Shown here in pieces: positions 12,931 to 22,657 of a stretch of DNA of 33,896 nucleotides. The DNA comes from Nitrosomonas sp. (GTDB lineage: Bacteria > Pseudomonadota > Gammaproteobacteria > Burkholderiales > Nitrosomonadaceae). The position numbers were made by a program, and so were the translations under genes. The notes below the pieces were generated by a model. It had not been told where the DNA came from, searched no databases, and saw only the letters and a program-made list of their open reading frames with translations. Numbering within the stretch: position 1 is the first letter of the stretch; each line of letters starts with the position of its first letter. The DNA lies in assembly GCF_021731985.1 (NCBI RefSeq), contig NZ_JAKFWH010000081.1, positions 1-33,896 on the forward strand. Direction: 5' to 3'.

Positions 12931-13347
12931 ATGTTGAGAATATCAGACAATATAGCAGTACCCTTATCTGACATCGAAATCCAAGCGATACGCTCACAGG
13001 GTTGCGGTGGACAGAATGTAAACAAAGTGTCGACCGCGATTCATTTGCGCTTCGATATAAAAGCTTCATCATTACCAGAAAAATACAAAGAAAGACTGTT
13101 GAATTTAAACGATAGCCGAATCTCTAGTGAAGGCGTTGTTATCATAAAGGCTCAGCGGTATCGTAGCCAGATTAAGAACAAAGAAGATGCGCTCAATCGA
13201 CTATTGGAGATTATCAAGAGCGTCACTCTCCAGGTGAAGCCACGGGAACCTACTAAGCCAACCAAAGCTTCAAAGACAAGGCGTTTGGAAGGCAAAGCGA
13301 TTCAGGGTCGAATAAAATCGTTACGCGGCAAGATTGAAGAGGAGTAA
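12931..13347 (+). CDS. arfB: Peptidyl-tRNA hydrolase ArfB (alternative ribosome rescue)
   Basis: This 138-aa protein has the class I release-factor GGQ motif at residues 26-28 (SQGCGGQNVNKV). The rest of the domain follows (STAIHLRFDIKASSLPEKYK). The basic C-terminal tail (KPTKASKTRRLEGKAIQG, about 110-127) enters the empty mRNA channel of stalled ribosomes. ArfB, also called YaeJ, frees ribosomes on non-stop mRNAs by hydrolysing peptidyl-tRNA. Length and motif are typical. It begins the core block; 114 bases separate it from the DUF1415 gene. It has no strong ribosome binding site. Confidence 0.93.
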   Translation: MLRISDNIAVPLSDIEIQAIRSQGCGGQNVNKVSTAIHLRFDIKASSLPEKYKERLLNLNDSRISSEGVVIIKAQRYRSQIKNKEDALNRLLEIIKSVTLQVKPREPTKPTKASKTRRLEGKAIQGRIKSLRGKIEEE

Positions 13348-13461
13348 TAATATTTCAAATTGTGCTGTTCCCATGGATACCGTCTGCTAATCAATGTTTT
13401 TGCCAAGTCACTAAACGGGTTGGCGAGCATAACTGAATATTCTGGAGTAATTAAAATTAAT

Positions 13462-14061
13462 ATGAATATGAATAGCGCAACAAACGAAAAAATAATAGTT
13501 GCGACCAAACTGTGGCTGGAGCGTGCTGTCATCGGTCTCAACCTGTGTCCTTTTGCGAAGGCCGTACACGTAAAAAATCAGATAAGCTACGTGGTGAGCA
13601 GCGCAACCACGCATGAGGATTTGCTAAGTGACCTGATGCGTGCGCTGGAAATATTGGCTGAAACATCGGCAGAAAAAATTGACACAACCTTGCTGGTTCA
13701 TCCTTATGTGCTCACTGATTTTATCGACTACAACAATTTTCTCGATGTGGTCGATGCAACACTGGAAGACATGGATTTGGAAAATACGTTGCAAGTGGCC
13801 AGCTTTCACCCGCAATATCAATTTGCCGGGACGCAGCCTGACGATATCGAAAACTACACCAACCGGTCACCCTATCCTATGATGCATCTGCTGCGCGAGA
13901 CCAGTGTCGTGCAGGCGGTGTTGGCTTTTCCCGAAGCAGGAAAAATATTCGATAAGAACATTGAGACATTGCGCGAGCTGGGTCACGCAGGCTGGAATAA
14001 CTTGGGATTGGTTAAAATCAATCCGCCTTTGGAGAATGAATCAATGCGCAAAGAGCTATAA
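13462..14061 (+). CDS. DUF1415 family protein
   Basis: The 199-aa protein has the conserved start WLERAVIGLNLCPFAKAVHV, then LLVHPYVLTDFIDYNNFLDV and ASFHPQYQFAG, then NRSPYPMMHLLRE, all typical of DUF1415. The family is common in Proteobacteria and its biochemistry is unknown to me; the Cys-Pro-Phe and His residues could bind a metal or act catalytically. I chose the ATG at 13462 (or 13468), because the open frame upstream to 13360 carries no family sequence. It ends 2 bases before the srkA start, so the two are probably cotranscribed. Confidence 0.85.
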   Translation: MNMNSATNEKIIVATKLWLERAVIGLNLCPFAKAVHVKNQISYVVSSATTHEDLLSDLMRALEILAETSAEKIDTTLLVHPYVLTDFIDYNNFLDVVDATLEDMDLENTLQVASFHPQYQFAGTQPDDIENYTNRSPYPMMHLLRETSVVQAVLAFPEAGKIFDKNIETLRELGHAGWNNLGLVKINPPLENESMRKEL

Positions 14062-14063
14062 CG

Positions 14064-15050
14064 GTGACATCGCCAGCTTTCTCTTTACTTACCCCCGATT
14101 GCGTCATGAACGCGTTGGATAGCTTGGGCTGCCACAGCGATGGTCGCTTGTTAGCACTGAATAGCTATGAGAACCGCGTCTATCAGGTAGGCATGGAAGA
14201 AGGCCTGCCGCTGGTAGCAAAATTTTATCGGCCGGAGCGTTGGACAGATGAAGCTATCCTTGAAGAACACGCCTTCGTCCAAGAATTGGCCGAGCGCGAA
14301 ATTCCTGTGGTACCTGCATTGGTGTTGGGTGGAAAAACTCTACACGCCTTCGAAGGATTTCGTTTCGCCGTTTTTCCCAAACACGGCGGACGTGCGCCAG
14401 AATTTGAAGATCGGAACACGCTGGAATGGATGGGGCGCTTTTTGGGTCGTATCCACGCTGTTGGCGCACTTAAACCGTTTCAACATCGCCCCACACTGGA
14501 CATAGCGAGCTTCGGTTTAGAACCACTTGATTTTTTACTGACAAATAATTTTATCCCGGCTGATCTTGAGGCTGCCTATCGCAGCGTGGCAGAACAATCA
14601 CTGGTTGGCGTGCGTCTTTGCTTTGAGCGTGCCGGCAACCATATAAAAGCACTACGTCTGCATGGAGATTGCCATGCTGGCAATGTGCTGTGGACGGATA
14701 GCGGTCCGCACTTCGTAGATTTCGATGATAGTCGTATGGGGCCTGCGGTGCAGGACTTGTGGATGTTGTTGTCGGGCGAGCGTACTGACATGGTGCGACA
14801 ATTGAATGACGTACTGGCTGGGTATGAAGACTTTTACGACTTTGATTCAAATGAAGTGCATCTGATCGAAGCCCTACGCACCTTGCGCTTGATTCATTAT
14901 TCCGCCTGGCTGGCACAACGATGGGACGATCCAGCCTTCAAACAAGCCTTTCCGTGGTTTAATACGCAATGCTATTGGCAAGAGCGCGTTCTGGAATTAC
15001 GCGAACAGATCGCGCTGATGGATGAGCCGCCGATAGGGCTGATAAGCTAA
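14064..15050 (+). CDS. srkA: Stress response kinase A (SrkA/YihE)
   Basis: This 328-aa protein has an aminoglycoside-phosphotransferase/RIO-like kinase fold. ALNSYENRVYQVG lies near residue 31, a Lys in LPLVAKFYRPERW, the catalytic loop LHGDCHAGNVLW and the metal-binding FVDFDDSRMGPAVQDLW. SrkA in E. coli is a Ser/Thr kinase that protects stressed cells from toxin-induced death. The start is GTG (14064-14066), two bases after the DUF1415 stop. The next candidate, ATG at 14106, would remove the conserved SLLTPD segment. The length is as expected for the family. Confidence 0.92.
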   Translation: MTSPAFSLLTPDCVMNALDSLGCHSDGRLLALNSYENRVYQVGMEEGLPLVAKFYRPERWTDEAILEEHAFVQELAEREIPVVPALVLGGKTLHAFEGFRFAVFPKHGGRAPEFEDRNTLEWMGRFLGRIHAVGALKPFQHRPTLDIASFGLEPLDFLLTNNFIPADLEAAYRSVAEQSLVGVRLCFERAGNHIKALRLHGDCHAGNVLWTDSGPHFVDFDDSRMGPAVQDLWMLLSGERTDMVRQLNDVLAGYEDFYDFDSNEVHLIEALRTLRLIHYSAWLAQRWDDPAFKQAFPWFNTQCYWQERVLELREQIALMDEPPIGLIS

Positions 15051-15442
15051 GTTACATGAAATTCCGCTGCCCATTATGAAAACATTTCGTATTGTATATA
15101 TTACGTAAGGTATCAATGCCATGCGAATCTGCATCCTTATTGCATTTATAACAGGCCAATGAGAAACCCGGCACTTTCAGTCTGAATTCTCGTTTTTAAA
15201 AGACTGCAAGCATTCCGGTTATTTTCCAGATCTGTCTTTATTAACTTATTCCGCTTGCCGTTGGGTAATTTTTCAAGTGGCTCCCCTTACAAGTATTCAT
15301 TGTTTCAATTAAGCAAGTGTTATGCTATTAATCTTCCGTATAAATTGTTTTGATTATTTGAAACAATTCGGCTACAAGAGCGCCAAAAAATAAACGATAT
15401 AAATGAATTACTTGAAAAATTTTTCTAAAAAAGGAGTCTGAC
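15051..15442. other. Intergenic region before pepA
   Basis: I see no gene here. A possible promoter near 15302-15335 (TTTCAA, then TATGCTATTA-like) reads toward pepA but is weak. AAGGAG at 15431-15436 is the pepA ribosome binding site. Confidence 0.4.
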
Positions 15443-16939
15443 GTGGATTTTGGAATAAAAGTAGGAACCCCGGAGAAACAACGTGGAGCCTGTGTAGTAG
15501 TGGGTATTTTTGAATCAAAAAAATTGACCGATTCAGCCAAAATTCTGGATAAAATCACCCAAGGGTATATTAAAAACATACTTGCTCTGGGCGATATGGA
15601 TGGCAAGGCCAACACCGCGCTGTTATTGCATAATGTTCCAGATACGCTGTTTAAAAGGGTTTTATTGATTGGATTAGGCAAGGAACAGGAATTCAAGGAA
15701 AAAACATTTCTGTCTGCAATCAATACTACTTTAAACACCTTACAAAAAACAGCCGTTACCGATGCAACGCTGTTTTTATCCGACTTCCCAATCAAGGAAC
15801 GGGCAAATCCATGGAAAGTATCACGAATTATCATTGCCGCAAGCAGCAGCAACTACCGGTTTGATCAGCTTAAAAGTAAGCCGGAAAACAGTCCGCGTAG
15901 TTTACGCAAGCTAGTATTGTGCATTGATAGTCGTACTGAGTTGGCGGCCTGCGAAGAATCCGTGCAGCAAAACCTGGCGATAGCACATGGCATGAATCTG
16001 GCGAAAGATCTGGGCAATCTTGCACCGAATATTTGCACACCCGCATATCTGGCTAAACAGGCTAAAGATCTTGCCAAAACCCACAAACTCAAAGCATCTG
16101 TACTTGAAGAAAAAGATATGGAAAAGCTAGGCATGGGTTCTCTTCTCGCCGTCGCACGGGGTAGCGAGCAACCAGCAAAATTGATTGTGCTGGAATACCA
16201 AGGATCGGGCAAAAAAGACAGCCCGATTGTTTTGGTAGGGAAAGGCGTTACCTTTGATACCGGTGGTATTTCACTCAAACCCGCTGCAGAAATGGATGAG
16301 ATGAAATTCGACATGAGTGGTGCCGGCAGTGTTTTGGGAACGCTGCTTGCAATTGCCGAAATGAAGTTACCAATTAATGTGGTTGGGATCATTCCAGCAA
16401 CCGAAAATATGCCTGGTGGCAAAGCAACAAAGCCGGGCGATGTGGTAACCAGCATGTCTGGCCAAACAATCGAGATTCTCAATACTGACGCAGAAGGGCG
16501 CTTGATTTTGTGTGACGCTTTAACGTATGCAGAACGCTATAATCCGAAAGTAGTGATTGATATCGCAACTTTGACCGGCGCGTGTGTGATCGCACTCGGG
16601 AATTTTACGACAGGATTGATCAGCAACGATGACAAATTGGCGCAGGAACTTTTGGCTGCCGGCGAGCAAGCCGTTGACCGCGCCTGGCAGTTACCTTTGT
16701 GGGATGAATATCAGGATTTATTGAAAAGCAATTTTGCGGATATTGCCAATATTGGGGGACGAGCCGCAGGAACCATCACAGCCGCTTGCTTTTTATCCCG
16801 TTTTACCAAAAAATACCGTTGGGCTCATCTGGATATCGCCGGTACAGCATGGAAATCCGGCAAAGAAAAAGGTTCAACCGGGCGACCTGTTCCGCTATTG
16901 ACGCAGTTCTTAATTACACAAGCTAAGATAGGCAATTAA
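15443..16939 (+). CDS. pepA: Cytosol (leucyl) aminopeptidase PepA
   Basis: This 498-aa M17 family peptidase has two metal-binding and catalytic blocks. GKGVTFDTGGISLKP has Lys 267 and Asp 272. NTDAEGRLILCDALTYAE at residues 347-364 has Asp 349, Glu 351 and Arg 353. The N-terminal domain (1-160) is divergent, as usual. PepA forms hexamers, needs Zn or Mn, removes N-terminal residues, and in enterics also binds DNA in Xer recombination. The GTG start at 15443 is supported by AAGGAG six bases upstream. It precedes holC, a gene order common in Proteobacteria. Confidence 0.96.
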   Translation: MDFGIKVGTPEKQRGACVVVGIFESKKLTDSAKILDKITQGYIKNILALGDMDGKANTALLLHNVPDTLFKRVLLIGLGKEQEFKEKTFLSAINTTLNTLQKTAVTDATLFLSDFPIKERANPWKVSRIIIAASSSNYRFDQLKSKPENSPRSLRKLVLCIDSRTELAACEESVQQNLAIAHGMNLAKDLGNLAPNICTPAYLAKQAKDLAKTHKLKASVLEEKDMEKLGMGSLLAVARGSEQPAKLIVLEYQGSGKKDSPIVLVGKGVTFDTGGISLKPAAEMDEMKFDMSGAGSVLGTLLAIAEMKLPINVVGIIPATENMPGGKATKPGDVVTSMSGQTIEILNTDAEGRLILCDALTYAERYNPKVVIDIATLTGACVIALGNFTTGLISNDDKLAQELLAAGEQAVDRAWQLPLWDEYQDLLKSNFADIANIGGRAAGTITAACFLSRFTKKYRWAHLDIAGTAWKSGKEKGSTGRPVPLLTQFLITQAKIGN

Positions 16940-16980
16940 CATAGCGCTCAAACTTGCTGATTAATTCCTAGACCCATGAT

Positions 16981-16999
16981 GAATAATGCATAATTATTC
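16981..16999. repeat. Small palindrome between pepA and holC
   Basis: GAATAAT and ATTATTC enclose a 5-base loop in the 143-bp gap. It is AT-rich, so a transcription terminator is unlikely. It might be a protein-binding site. Confidence 0.25.
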
Positions 17000-17082
17000 C
17001 ATGTGTGCGCCGAACTAATCAGCAATAATGACGCGGTGGCCATGCGAATTGATAGTGAAGCGTTAAGCAGATTGAATATAGA

Positions 17083-17505
17083 ATGACTCAAATTTATTTC
17101 TATTCGGGATCCAACGATAAATTGCAAACAGCCTGCCGGCTTTGTTCCAAGGCTGTCAAACAAAATATGAAAGTAATGGTTTATACCCCTGATGCGGCAG
17201 TACTTGAACGATTCAATGAGTTACTTTGGACTTTCTCCCCTACCAGCTTTATTCCGCATTGTACTATTCAAGATGACCCTCAGTTGGTCAATGTCACGCC
17301 TGTTATTTTAAGTGACCGGATCCCACCGGACAGTCATTATGACGTGCTGCTTAATCTGCACCAGCAATATCCGCCTGTATTCAATCAGTTCAACAGGATC
17401 ATCGAGATAGCGGGAATTTCTCATGAGGATAAACTGGCGGCCCGTGAGCGCTACCGTTTTTATAAAGATGCCGGTTATGAAATACAACATTTCAATCTTG
17501 ATTGA
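17083..17505 (+). CDS. holC: DNA polymerase III subunit chi
   Basis: This 140-aa protein has the chi start MTQIYFYSGSNDKLQTACRL and the segments VMVYTPDAAVLERFNELLWT, FSPTSFIPHC and LLNLHQQYPP. The C-terminus GISHEDKLAARERYRFYKDA-GYEIQHF is typical. Chi pairs with psi in the clamp-loader complex and contacts single-strand binding protein. The order pepA-holC-valS is a common proteobacterial arrangement. The ATG overlaps the stop of a 14-codon frame starting at 17042 (ATGA junction). No clear ribosome binding site precedes the ATG. Confidence 0.93.
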   Translation: MTQIYFYSGSNDKLQTACRLCSKAVKQNMKVMVYTPDAAVLERFNELLWTFSPTSFIPHCTIQDDPQLVNVTPVILSDRIPPDSHYDVLLNLHQQYPPVFNQFNRIIEIAGISHEDKLAARERYRFYKDAGYEIQHFNLD

Positions 17506-17525
17506 TTAAATAGAGTCACTCTACG

Positions 17526-17882
17526 ATGAATGATGATAAAACTTCAGATACCGACGATTCTGAGATATTGGCAAAATTCCGTAGTTTACTGAGTAAATAT
17601 CAGAATCAAGGCAATATAATCGCTAACCCTAACATGAGTGTCACTTCTGCCCCACCGTTACCAGTTGACAAACCAACGCCCGCCGTAGCGAACAAAATAC
17701 CGGTGTTAACTGAAGCTGTAATCCTCCATCCAGCAGTTATACAACCGCAACCGAAGCGCTTGACGCCCATCCGGCAAATACTCGATGCCGCGCTGGCAGA
17801 CGCCCACATCGAAATGGATGTCTTGGATAGAAAAGCTCTGGCGAATGCACTGGAAGCTCGCCTGGCAAACCAAATCAAATAA
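17526..17882 (+). CDS. Hypothetical protein between holC and valS
   Basis: This 118-aa protein has an acidic N-terminus ([20 protein letters not shown]) and a Pro/Val-rich, probably disordered middle (30-75). Its helical C-terminus is [20 protein letters not shown] followed by [13 protein letters not shown]. Short proteins of this plan with an IPVLTE-type segment occur beside holC or valS in related bacteria, as I recall, with no known role. It begins 20 bases after holC and is probably cotranscribed with it. It has no signal peptide or membrane segment. Confidence 0.7.
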   Translation: MNDDKTSDTDDSEILAKFRSLLSKYQNQGNIIANPNMSVTSAPPLPVDKPTPAVANKIPVLTEAVILHPAVIQPQPKRLTPIRQILDAALADAHIEMDVLDRKALANALEARLANQIK

Positions 17883-17990
17883 CCCTACCCGCACAACTCC
17901 GCCCCCTTCAATCTCTCGCCATAGACAGTTCTCCTCGATTGATAGAAAGAAGCATTTGTTTGTTGTCATACGCACCGAAATGCCATCCGC

Positions 17991-17996
17991 TATAAT
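17991..17996 (+). promoter_or_regulatory. -10 box upstream of valS
   Basis: A perfect TATAAT lies 41 bases before the valS ATG. No good -35 box is at the right distance. It suggests valS has its own promoter. Confidence 0.35.
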
Positions 17997-18036
17997 GGCG
18001 GTCTTATTTGCACCATTCAATACAACTTTAAACCCC

Positions 18037-20799
18037 ATGGAACTCGAAAAAAGTTTTGACCCTAAAAGCATTGAAGATCGTTGGTATTCCATCTGGGAAT
18101 CGGCTGGCTATTTCAAACCAGCCGCTGTAACAGACCAATCCGCCTACTGCATTATGTTGCCGCCACCCAATGTCACGGGCACTTTGCATATGGGGCATGC
18201 GTTCCAGCATACCTTGATGGATGCGTTGACACGCTACCACCGTATGTTAGGGGATAACACATTATGGCAGCCAGGTACTGACCATGCCGGCATTGCCACG
18301 CAAATTGTGGTTGAACGTCAACTGGATCAGCAAAAGCTTGATCGGCGCGAGTTGGGACGGGAAGCATTTCTGGAAAAAGTATGGCAATGGAAAGAAGAAT
18401 CCGGCTCCACGATCACCCGGCAAATGCGGCGCCTAGGCACTTCCTGCGACTGGACACGCGAACGCTTCACCATGGATGCCGCTTTATCGCGTGCAGTCAC
18501 TGAAGTTTTTGTGCGCCTCTATCGCGAAGGACTCATTTATCGCGGCAAGCGATTGGTGAATTGGGATCCAGTACTACAAACAGCAGTTTCCGATCTGGAA
18601 GTGGTAGCGACAGAAGAAAATGGTTCCTTGTGGCATATTCGTTATCCGCTGGAACAGGCGGATGGCATTCATACCGAACACACAGAATCTTTAATTGTCG
18701 CCACCACTCGCCCTGAAACCATGCTTGGCGATGTCGCGGTTGCCGTACATCCCGACGATCCGCGTTATCAACACCTGATCGGACGTCATGTCAGGCTGCC
18801 GCTGTGTGAGCGGACAATCCCGATCATTGCAGACACTTATGTCGATCTGGAATTCGGCACAGGGTGTGTCAAAATCACTCCGGCGCACGATTTTAATGAT
18901 TATCAGGTGGGGCAACGGCATCATTTGATTCCCATCAACATTCTTACTCTGGATGGAAAAATCAATGATCTGGCACCCACTGAATATCAGAGGCTGGATC
19001 GCTTTGACGCCAGGAAAAAGATCATTGCTGATCTGGAAATACAAGGTTTCTTGGTTGAAACCAAGTCCCATAAACTCATGGCGCCACGTGGTGATCGAAC
19101 CAATACCATTATTGAGCCGATGCTGACCGATCAATGGTATGTTGCAATGGAAGGTTTGGCCAAACGTGGATTGGACGTCGTCGCGAATGGTGAAGTCAAA
19201 TTTACGCCGGACAACTGGACACATGTCTACAATCAGTGGCTGGAAAATATCCAGGACTGGTGCATTTCCCGTCAATTATGGTGGGGACACCGCATTCCCG
19301 CATGGTACGACGAAGACGGCAACATTACGGTTGCGCATAGTCTGGAAGAAGCGCAACAGCTCTCCGGGAAAAACAATCTGAAACAAGATGATGATGTGCT
19401 GGATACCTGGTTCTCGTCAGCGCTCTGGCCATTCTCCACCTTGGGCTGGCCGGATGAAACACCGGAACTAAAAACCTTCCTGCCGACTTCGGTGCTCATC
19501 ACCGGCTTTGACATTATTTTCTTTTGGGTCGCACGCATGGTGATGATGTCGCTGCATTTCACCGGTAAAGTGCCATTCAAAGAAGTGTACATCACCGGCC
19601 TAATTCGTGATGCTGAAGGTCAGAAAATGAGTAAGTCCAAAGGCAATGTGCTGGATCCACTGGATTTGATTGACGGCATCACCCTGCCCGCTTTGATTGC
19701 AAAGCGCACGACCGGATTAATGAATCCGAAACAAGCCGAATCCATTGAGAAAAACACTCGCAAACATTTTCCCGAAGGCATCCCGGCTTTCGGCACCGAT
19801 GCCTTGCGCTTTACATTCGCCAGCCTGGCATCTCATGGGCGAGATATCAAATTTGATATGCAGCGTTGCGAAGGGTACAGAAATTTCTGTAACAAGCTCT
19901 GGAACGCGACCCGCTATGTCATGATGAATTGTGAAGGGAAAGATACCGGGGTGGATGAAGCGTTACCAGTCACATACTCCGCCGCAGATCATTGGATCAT
20001 CAGCCGTTTACAGCAAGCCGAGCTAGCGGTTGAACAAGCATTCAGCAATTACCGTTTTGATTTGGCCGCACGCGAAATTTACGAATTGGTTTGGGATGAA
20101 TACTGCGATTGGTATGTTGAGCTTGCCAAAGTACAGTTAAATAGTGATCAAGACGCGATACAGCGGGCAACACGCCGTACCTTGGTGCGGGTATTGGAAA
20201 CCATGTTACGGTTGGCTCATCCGGTTATTCCATTTATTACCGAGGAGTTGTGGCAGAAAGTTTCGCCATTGGCTGGGAAACCGGGTGCAAGCATTATGTG
20301 CCAGCCTTATCCAATCGCGAATCCAGCGGCTATCGATCCGCAAGCCATTGAGAATATTAATTTACTGAAAGAGATGATCAATGCCTGTCGCACACTGCGC
20401 AGTGAAATGAACCTGTCGCCAGCATTAAAAGTACCACTGCTAGCGGCCGGAAATCTGCAAACATTGACGGATTACTCACCGTACTTATTGTCTCTGGTCA
20501 AGTTATCCGGCATAGAAATTTGCCAGGATGGGCTGCCCGATGCGGATGCACCGGTATCCCTCGTAAGAGATTTCAAGTTGATGCTAAAAATTGAAATCGA
20601 TATCGAAGCTGAGCGCGAACGTTTGACCAAAGAAATAACACGTCTCGAAGCAGAAATCGCCAAAGCGCAAACCAAACTATCAAACCCAAGCTTTGTCGAA
20701 CGCGCTCCGGCAAACGTTGTGGCGCAGGAAAAAGATCGTTTGACCGCATTTCATACAAAACTTGATAACCTGAATGAACAATTACAGAAACTGAATTGA
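18037..20799 (+). CDS. valS: Valyl-tRNA synthetase
   Basis: This 920-aa class I synthetase starts [20 protein letters not shown]. The ATP-binding HIGH motif is HMGH at residues 51-54 ([13 protein letters not shown]) and KMSKS is at 530-534. The editing domain (about 200-400, [20 protein letters not shown]) hydrolyses mischarged Thr-tRNA. An anticodon-binding domain and a C-terminal coiled coil ([20 protein letters not shown]) follow. I chose the ATG at 18037; the open frame upstream to 17785 overlaps the hypothetical gene and has no family sequence. The length is close to the family norm. Confidence 0.98.
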   Translation: MELEKSFDPKSIEDRWYSIWESAGYFKPAAVTDQSAYCIMLPPPNVTGTLHMGHAFQHTLMDALTRYHRMLGDNTLWQPGTDHAGIATQIVVERQLDQQKLDRRELGREAFLEKVWQWKEESGSTITRQMRRLGTSCDWTRERFTMDAALSRAVTEVFVRLYREGLIYRGKRLVNWDPVLQTAVSDLEVVATEENGSLWHIRYPLEQADGIHTEHTESLIVATTRPETMLGDVAVAVHPDDPRYQHLIGRHVRLPLCERTIPIIADTYVDLEFGTGCVKITPAHDFNDYQVGQRHHLIPINILTLDGKINDLAPTEYQRLDRFDARKKIIADLEIQGFLVETKSHKLMAPRGDRTNTIIEPMLTDQWYVAMEGLAKRGLDVVANGEVKFTPDNWTHVYNQWLENIQDWCISRQLWWGHRIPAWYDEDGNITVAHSLEEAQQLSGKNNLKQDDDVLDTWFSSALWPFSTLGWPDETPELKTFLPTSVLITGFDIIFFWVARMVMMSLHFTGKVPFKEVYITGLIRDAEGQKMSKSKGNVLDPLDLIDGITLPALIAKRTTGLMNPKQAESIEKNTRKHFPEGIPAFGTDALRFTFASLASHGRDIKFDMQRCEGYRNFCNKLWNATRYVMMNCEGKDTGVDEALPVTYSAADHWIISRLQQAELAVEQAFSNYRFDLAAREIYELVWDEYCDWYVELAKVQLNSDQDAIQRATRRTLVRVLETMLRLAHPVIPFITEELWQKVSPLAGKPGASIMCQPYPIANPAAIDPQAIENINLLKEMINACRTLRSEMNLSPALKVPLLAAGNLQTLTDYSPYLLSLVKLSGIEICQDGLPDADAPVSLVRDFKLMLKIEIDIEAERERLTKEITRLEAEIAKAQTKLSNPSFVERAPANVVAQEKDRLTAFHTKLDNLNEQLQKLN

Positions 20800-20871
20800 T
20801 TACGCTAGGATTGATAAAACGCCAGAGAAAAAAATCTACTCAACTCAATTGCCGGGCATTACTGATAAGAA

Positions 20872-21984
20872 CTATAGCCATTTTTTCTTTTTAAAATAAT
20901 AGAGCAGCCCTAAACTAATCGTAATAAAAATTACCCATATCGCCGGATAAGCCCAACGCCATTTTAATTCCGGCATGTATTCAAAATTCATTCCATAAAT
21001 ACCGGCGATAAAAGTCAATGGTATAAAAATAGATGCAAAAATAGTCAGGACTTTCATCGTTTCATTCAATTTATTGCTGATACTGGAAAGATAAATATCA
21101 TGCATGGCAGAAATCCTTTCTCGATAAGATTCGAGTGAATCGGTTACGCGTAGCACATGATCATAAACATCCCCGTAATAACGCAGCGTTTTTTCCTGTA
21201 ACAAGGGGGTATCGATACGCTGAATTGTCGCCAATAACTCGCGCAGTGGAGAAACATTGCGTTTCATAGAAATCAAACCACGGCGTATCTGTTGCACGGT
21301 TTGCAGCATCTCTTTACTGGAATTGAACAATATGTCGTCTTCCAAGGGATCAATGACATCATCCAAACTATCTTCTACAACAAAATATTCATCAACTATC
21401 GTATCAAGGATAACGTACGCCAAGTAATCACTGCCAAACTGCCGTAAGCGGCCATTGCGGTTTTGCAGGTGGTTATATATGGGATCAAATGTATCATCAG
21501 CTTTTTCTTTAAACGTGACCACATAATTGGCTAACAGCAGGATACTGATTTGCTCGTACTGCAAGCAAAAGTTTTTCTCCCGGTTAAGACTAATACCTTT
21601 GATAACCATATACAGAAAATCATCATATTCTTCCAGTTTGGGGCGTTGGTGGGTACTTAGAATATCTTCCAGTACCAGGGGATGAATATTCAATTCCAGG
21701 CCGATACTTTCCACAATATGAATATCACTTAGCCCATCCACATTCACCCAAGTAATCAGTTCCGCGTTTTTTAAATGCTGCAGTTCTGCAATCGAAGTGA
21801 TTTCATCGCGCGTCAAAGTATCCGCATTGTATTGCGTCACGGTAATTTTAGATTCCGATTCATGTTTTTCGCCAACATGCACCAGCGTTCCCGCGGGAAA
21901 CCCGGATTTATCGGCCGCACTGCTTAATACTTTTTTAGTGGTTTTTTGCTGCAGGAGGTGTCCTGATGGAGAAATGGAACTCAT
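20872..21984 (-). CDS. corA: Magnesium/cobalt transporter CorA
   Basis: The 370-aa protein has a long cytoplasmic domain with WVNVDGLSDIHIVESIGLEL and HPLVLEDILSTHQRPKLEEY. A long stalk helix (about 240-305) and two C-terminal membrane segments follow (VLTIFASIFIPLTFIAGIYG and WVIFITISLGLLYYF). The loop carries the CorA signature YGMNF. CorA is a pentameric Mg2+ channel gated by Mg2+ itself. It is convergent with valS, 72 bases apart. The ATG at 21982-21984 has only a weak ribosome binding site. Length is slightly greater than E. coli CorA because of the N-terminal extension. Confidence 0.95.
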   Translation of the reverse strand: MSSISPSGHLLQQKTTKKVLSSAADKSGFPAGTLVHVGEKHESESKITVTQYNADTLTRDEITSIAELQHLKNAELITWVNVDGLSDIHIVESIGLELNIHPLVLEDILSTHQRPKLEEYDDFLYMVIKGISLNREKNFCLQYEQISILLLANYVVTFKEKADDTFDPIYNHLQNRNGRLRQFGSDYLAYVILDTIVDEYFVVEDSLDDVIDPLEDDILFNSSKEMLQTVQQIRRGLISMKRNVSPLRELLATIQRIDTPLLQEKTLRYYGDVYDHVLRVTDSLESYRERISAMHDIYLSSISNKLNETMKVLTIFASIFIPLTFIAGIYGMNFEYMPELKWRWAYPAIWVIFITISLGLLYYFKKKKWL

Positions 21985-22136
21985 AGAAGCTTACCCGGAA
22001 CGAATGGCCAAGATACTTATTCTAAGAGCTTTGCTTACGGCTGGGGGAATATACTGCAAGAAACCAGTGAAAAAGATTAGGACTGATCGATAACGATCAG
22101 AAAATTGCAAATTTAGTTGAATTACCGGAAAGCGTA

Positions 22137-22334
22137 TCAGGGAATATTCTGTTCAGATAAACCCGATTTGCCGAGATACTGGATTTGATTGGAAATTCGG
22201 TCATTTTGAAGGGAGCACCAATCTTGCCAGACCTTACGGGCTTCTTCTATATCACTGAATGTCCAGAGTACCACACCATCTTCGGTCATCAAGGTTGCCA
22301 TTTTATTTGGCCATTCTTTAATCAAGCAATACAT
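22137..22334 (-). CDS. Small protein of unknown function
   Basis: The 65-aa product reads MYCLIKEWPNKMATLMTEDG, then VVLWTFSDIEEARKVWQDWC. AGGAG lies 6 bases or so before the ATG at 22332-22334, a good ribosome binding site, so it is probably expressed. The Trp-rich middle looks like a small folded domain. I recognise no family. It has no signal peptide. The nearest minus-strand neighbour is corA, 152 bases downstream. Confidence 0.65.
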   Translation of the reverse strand: MYCLIKEWPNKMATLMTEDGVVLWTFSDIEEARKVWQDWCSLQNDRISNQIQYLGKSGLSEQNIP

Positions 22335-22437
22335 GACTTTCTCCTGAGCATTAATAATGTCAGTAAGCTTAATCTGTCAGTGTGAAGATTTGATGACTGA
22401 ATTATGAAGAATTTATGACACTACCAAGGGCTTGTGC

Positions 22438-22555
22438 TTAAGGAATCTCTGATTAACTCACCTTTGTCATTCCGATCGTAGTGAGGAATCTTTGGCAATC
22501 AACAGTATAGATTTCTCGCCATGCTCGAAATGACAGTTATTCAGAGGTTCCTTAA
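22438..22555. mobile_element. MITE-like element, complete copy
   Basis: This 118-bp element has 20-bp terminal inverted repeats matching at 18 positions (TTAAGGAATCTCTGATTAAC against the reverse of the right end). Inside, TGTCATTCCGA and TCGAAATGACA, and GAGGAATCT and AGATTTCTC, also pair, so most of it can fold on itself. It encodes nothing. Its right half (22498-22556) recurs at 33269-33327 with 4 differences in 59. Confidence 0.65.
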
Positions 22556-22592
22556 TCTATGCGTATAAAAGAATTCTATTTGCTTCGATGTT

Positions 22593-22621
22593 CCTGGAGA
22601 TAACTCATCATTACCTCCAGG
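22593..22621. repeat. Hairpin downstream of the giant gene
   Basis: CCTGGAG and CTCCAGG form a perfect 7-bp stem with a 15-base loop, about 40 bases beyond the giant gene's stop codon. It may slow or stop transcription, but no T-run follows. Confidence 0.35.
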
Positions 22622-22657
22622 CATCAACTTTCAAATAAATCTTTTCACATTGACTGT

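Noticed and set aside
13416..13430. Apparent extra copy of the GCGAG repeat (TTGGCGAGCA)
   Set aside because: Only about ten bases match and none of the flanking repeat blocks are present.
17785..18036. N-terminal extension of valS
   Set aside because: It overlaps the preceding gene in another frame and lacks synthetase sequence; MELEKSFDP is the family start.
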